Source: Acidobacteriota bacterium
GTDB taxonomy: Bacteria > Acidobacteriota > Vicinamibacteria > Fen-336
DNA length: 33,012 bases
Reading direction: 5' to 3'
NCBI GenBank assembly: GCA_022340585.1
Contig: JAJDNS010000031.1
Coordinates: forward strand, 1-33,012
This document shows, one piece after another, positions 31,379 through 33,012 of this stretch. The notes below the pieces were generated by a model. The model searched no databases, had not been told where the DNA came from, and worked only from the letters and a program-made list of their open reading frames with translations. Within the stretch, counting starts at the first letter, position 1, and each line of letters starts with the position of its first letter. Made by a program: the position numbers and the translations under genes.

Positions 31379-32107
31379 TTAACGAACCCAGCCCGTCCAG
31401 CGCGGATCCTGGACCACCGACGCGAAGTCGGGGTCGCGCTCCACCTTGCCGAAGTCGTGGAAGCCGTGCTCCCGGGCGATCCCGAGCAGCTCCAGCGCGG
31501 CGTCGACGTCGCCGTCGGCGGCCACGAGCTTCGCGTAGATGTAGTACTGGCGCGCGACGTCCAGCGTCCCGGCCTGGATCGAGTCCTTCTCGCCGGAGGT
31601 CAGGACCGTCGGGTCGAGCCGCATCGCCTGGGTCCACGCCTCCAGGGTCTTCTCGATCTCCTCCTGGGCCAGCCACGCCTGCCCGAGGTTCTTGTAGACC
31701 ACGGGGTCGGTGGGGTCGAGGGCGATGGACTTCTCGTAGGCGAAGACCGCCGCGGCGTAGTCCTGGCGGGCGTGGTCGAGGGTGCCGATATTGTTCCAGG
31801 CCTCGGCGTAGTCGGGTCGGAGGTCGAGGGCGGTCGCGTACGCGTGGCGCGCCGCCGCGACGTCGCCCAGGCGCTGCTGGCAGATGCCCAGCTTGTTGTA
31901 GAGGGTCGCGGTGTCCGCGATCGCCTCCCGGTACGCGTCACGGGCGGCGCTCCAGTCCTTCCGCGCGGAGAGCACGTCGCCCTGGAGCGCCGGCGGAAGG
32001 GGCCGAAGGGTGGTCTCGCCGTCGGCCTGGACCGGCAGGTCGACGGCAACGGCGAACCCGGCGATCAGGACGCCGGAAAGGGCAAGGCCGAGTGCTCGTG
32101 TCTTCAT
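31379..32107 (-). CDS. Secreted TPR-repeat protein (paralogue of the gene at 32309)
   Basis: The 242-residue protein has a signal peptide (MKTRALGLALSGVLIAGFAVA). About four TPR units (~40-180) follow, e.g. YNKLGICQQRLGDVAAARHAY, WNNIGTLDHARQDYAAAVFAYEKS and YKNLGQAWLAQEEIEKTLEAW. The C-terminus (ALELLGIAREHGFHDFGKVERDPDFASVVQDPRW) ends in a motif shared almost in register with the gene at 32309. It is probably a periplasmic scaffold for protein contacts; partner unknown. GGAGGAA just upstream (about 32111-32117) is a clear ribosome site for the ATG at 32107. The gap to the upstream paralogue holds REP-like copy 2. It ends near the hairpin terminator. Confidence 0.85.
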   Translation of the reverse strand: MKTRALGLALSGVLIAGFAVAVDLPVQADGETTLRPLPPALQGDVLSARKDWSAARDAYREAIADTATLYNKLGICQQRLGDVAAARHAYATALDLRPDYAEAWNNIGTLDHARQDYAAAVFAYEKSIALDPTDPVVYKNLGQAWLAQEEIEKTLEAWTQAMRLDPTVLTSGEKDSIQAGTLDVARQYYIYAKLVAADGDVDAALELLGIAREHGFHDFGKVERDPDFASVVQDPRWTGWVR

Positions 32108-32211
32108 CGCTTCCTCCTCGAGTGCGTTCTCCCGTTGTTCCCGCCCACGTCTCGCCGGATACGGCCGGGCCGGAGGAAGCGCGCCGGACCGTCATCCTGA
32201 GCTGGGCCCTG

Positions 32212-32285
32212 CCAGGCACACGATCGCCAGGGCGGGATCGTGTCCTGGAGCCAAGGCATCCGGCCGCAGGCCGGTTCGGTCCTCC
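32212..32285. repeat. REP-like palindromic element, copy 2
   Basis: First module: CCAGGCACACGATC (32212-32225), a 10-base loop, then GATCGTGTCCTGG (32236-32248), pairing with one bulge. Second module: GCCAAGGCATCCGGCC with the perfect hairpin CCGGCC-GCA-GGCCGG (32260-32274), ending TTCGGTCCTC. The same modules occur at 17015 and, partly, 20595. It lies between the two TPR genes. Confidence 0.75.
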
Positions 32286-32308
32286 CGACGACGCTCGGCT
32301 CCGGCGGG

Positions 32309-33012
32309 CTACTCCTCAGGGGGGAAGAGGGCCTCGAGGCGCGGGTCCTCGAGGAGCGGCAGGAAGTCCGGGTCGGCGCGCACGCGGTCGACGTCGTCGA
32401 AGCCCGCGTCCCGGGCCCGGCCGAGAAACTCGAGGGCCGCGTCGACGTGCCCGTTGGCGGCGAGCAGCTTGGCGAGAAGGAACCACTGCTCGGCGGCGTC
32501 CACCCCGCCGATGGGGAGACCCTGGGCCTGGTTCTCCACGACCGTGGGGTCCAGGCGGAAGGCCTCCTGGTAGGCCTCGAAGGCCTCCTTCGGGCGCTCG
32601 AGGCCGATGTAGGCGCTGCCGAGGTTCTTCCAGGCCGCGGCCAGGTCGGGCTTGATGGCGATCGCCTTCTTGTAGGCGTCCACCGCCTCCTCCAGCCGCT
32701 TCGCCGACGCCTCCATCGTCCCCAGGTTGTTCCACACCTCGGCGTAGCGGGGGTTGAGCTCGAGGGCGGTGGCGTACTCGCGGCGGGCCAGCTCCCGCTC
32801 TCCCGCGTTCTGGTAGCACATGCCCAGGCGGTTGTGGAGGACCGGATCGCGGGGCTGGATCTCCAGGGCCCCGCGGTAGGAGGCCGCGGCCGAGAGGTAG
32901 CGTCCCCGCGCGACGTGAATGGCGGCCCGCGCCAGCGCGGCCTGGACGTAGCGGGCCCGCTGGACCGCGGCCTGGAGATCGGAGGTGGTGACGGGGCGGG
33001 CCGACACCTTGA
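32309..33012 (-). CDS. TPR-repeat protein, 5' end probably outside the window
   Basis: At least 232 residues. Several TPR units are clear: AAASYRGALEIQPRDPVLHNRLGMCYQNAG, WNNLGTMEASAKRLEEAVDAYKKA, and WKNLGSAYIGLERPKEAFEAYQEA. The C-terminus has AALEFLGRARDAGFDDVDRVRADPDFLPLLEDPRLEALFPPEE. It is a close structural paralogue of 31379-32107, so the two probably arose by tandem duplication. A GTG at 33007 could start translation, but the frame stays open to the window edge. The paralogue has a signal peptide that this fragment lacks, so I expect the true start beyond 33012. Function is presumably protein-protein contact in the envelope. Confidence 0.8.
   Translation of the reverse strand, partial: KVSARPVTTSDLQAAVQRARYVQAALARAAIHVARGRYLSAAASYRGALEIQPRDPVLHNRLGMCYQNAGERELARREYATALELNPRYAEVWNNLGTMEASAKRLEEAVDAYKKAIAIKPDLAAAWKNLGSAYIGLERPKEAFEAYQEAFRLDPTVVENQAQGLPIGGVDAAEQWFLLAKLLAANGHVDAALEFLGRARDAGFDDVDRVRADPDFLPLLEDPRLEALFPPEE

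Overview
The window is very G+C-rich (my eye estimate is close to 70%) and densely packed with bacterial genes. It carries envelope genes of a Gram-negative type: a Wza-like outer-membrane export protein, an outer-membrane beta-barrel, a Wzc-like tyrosine kinase, an O-antigen polymerase/ligase-like protein and a secreted BglX-type glucosidase. It also carries an MglA GTPase fused to signalling domains and GYF_2 domains, a mix typical of Acidobacteriota and of deltaproteobacterial/myxobacterial lineages. I lean towards Acidobacteriota-like, but no rRNA or tRNA is present to settle it. Many starts are GTG or TTG, and stop/start overlaps are frequent.

Layout. 1-380: 5' part of an acidic repeat protein (minus). 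442-4795 (minus): diguanylate cyclase, an EAL phosphodiesterase coupled to it by a GTGA overlap, then an O-antigen polymerase/ligase-like membrane protein. 4989-8124 (plus): a secreted protein of unknown function, then an MglA-GYF-receiver-DUF4388 fusion. 8121-8999 (minus): an HprK-like P-loop kinase that ends in a shared CTAG with the fusion gene. 9410-14667 (plus): an exopolysaccharide export operon (beta-barrel, Wza-like, Wzc-like, FecR-like) behind a good sigma-54 promoter match. 14674-16888 (minus): a second FecR-like protein and a GYF_2 membrane protein. 17146-18522 (plus): an M23-type peptidase. 18753-20539 (minus): an arginase/agmatinase-family protein and a short-chain dehydrogenase, with two identical 49-bp hairpin repeats between them.

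20664-24789 (plus) is the most unusual part. Three genes overlap tail to head (TTGA, GTGA). The first is a signal-peptide plus single-TM protein whose only cysteines lie in a C-terminal (Cys-His-Ser-Ala)n tail. The second is a four-TM protein I do not recognise. The third is a radical SAM protein with an N-terminal PqqD-like (RRE-type) region and a C-terminal SPASM cluster region. I read this as a candidate peptide-modification system acting on the repeat tail of a membrane protein.

24776-33012: BglX-type GH3 glucosidase and M48 CAAX-protease-like protein (minus), an LhgO-like FAD oxidoreductase with a DUF2079-like membrane protein (plus), and two paralogous TPR proteins (minus). The intergenic spaces hold a family of REP-like palindromic repeats (17015, 20595, 32212, with a decayed copy near 18674) and one MITE-like element with perfect 11-bp inverted ends (28544-28649). 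I saw no tRNA, rRNA, CRISPR array or intact transposase.
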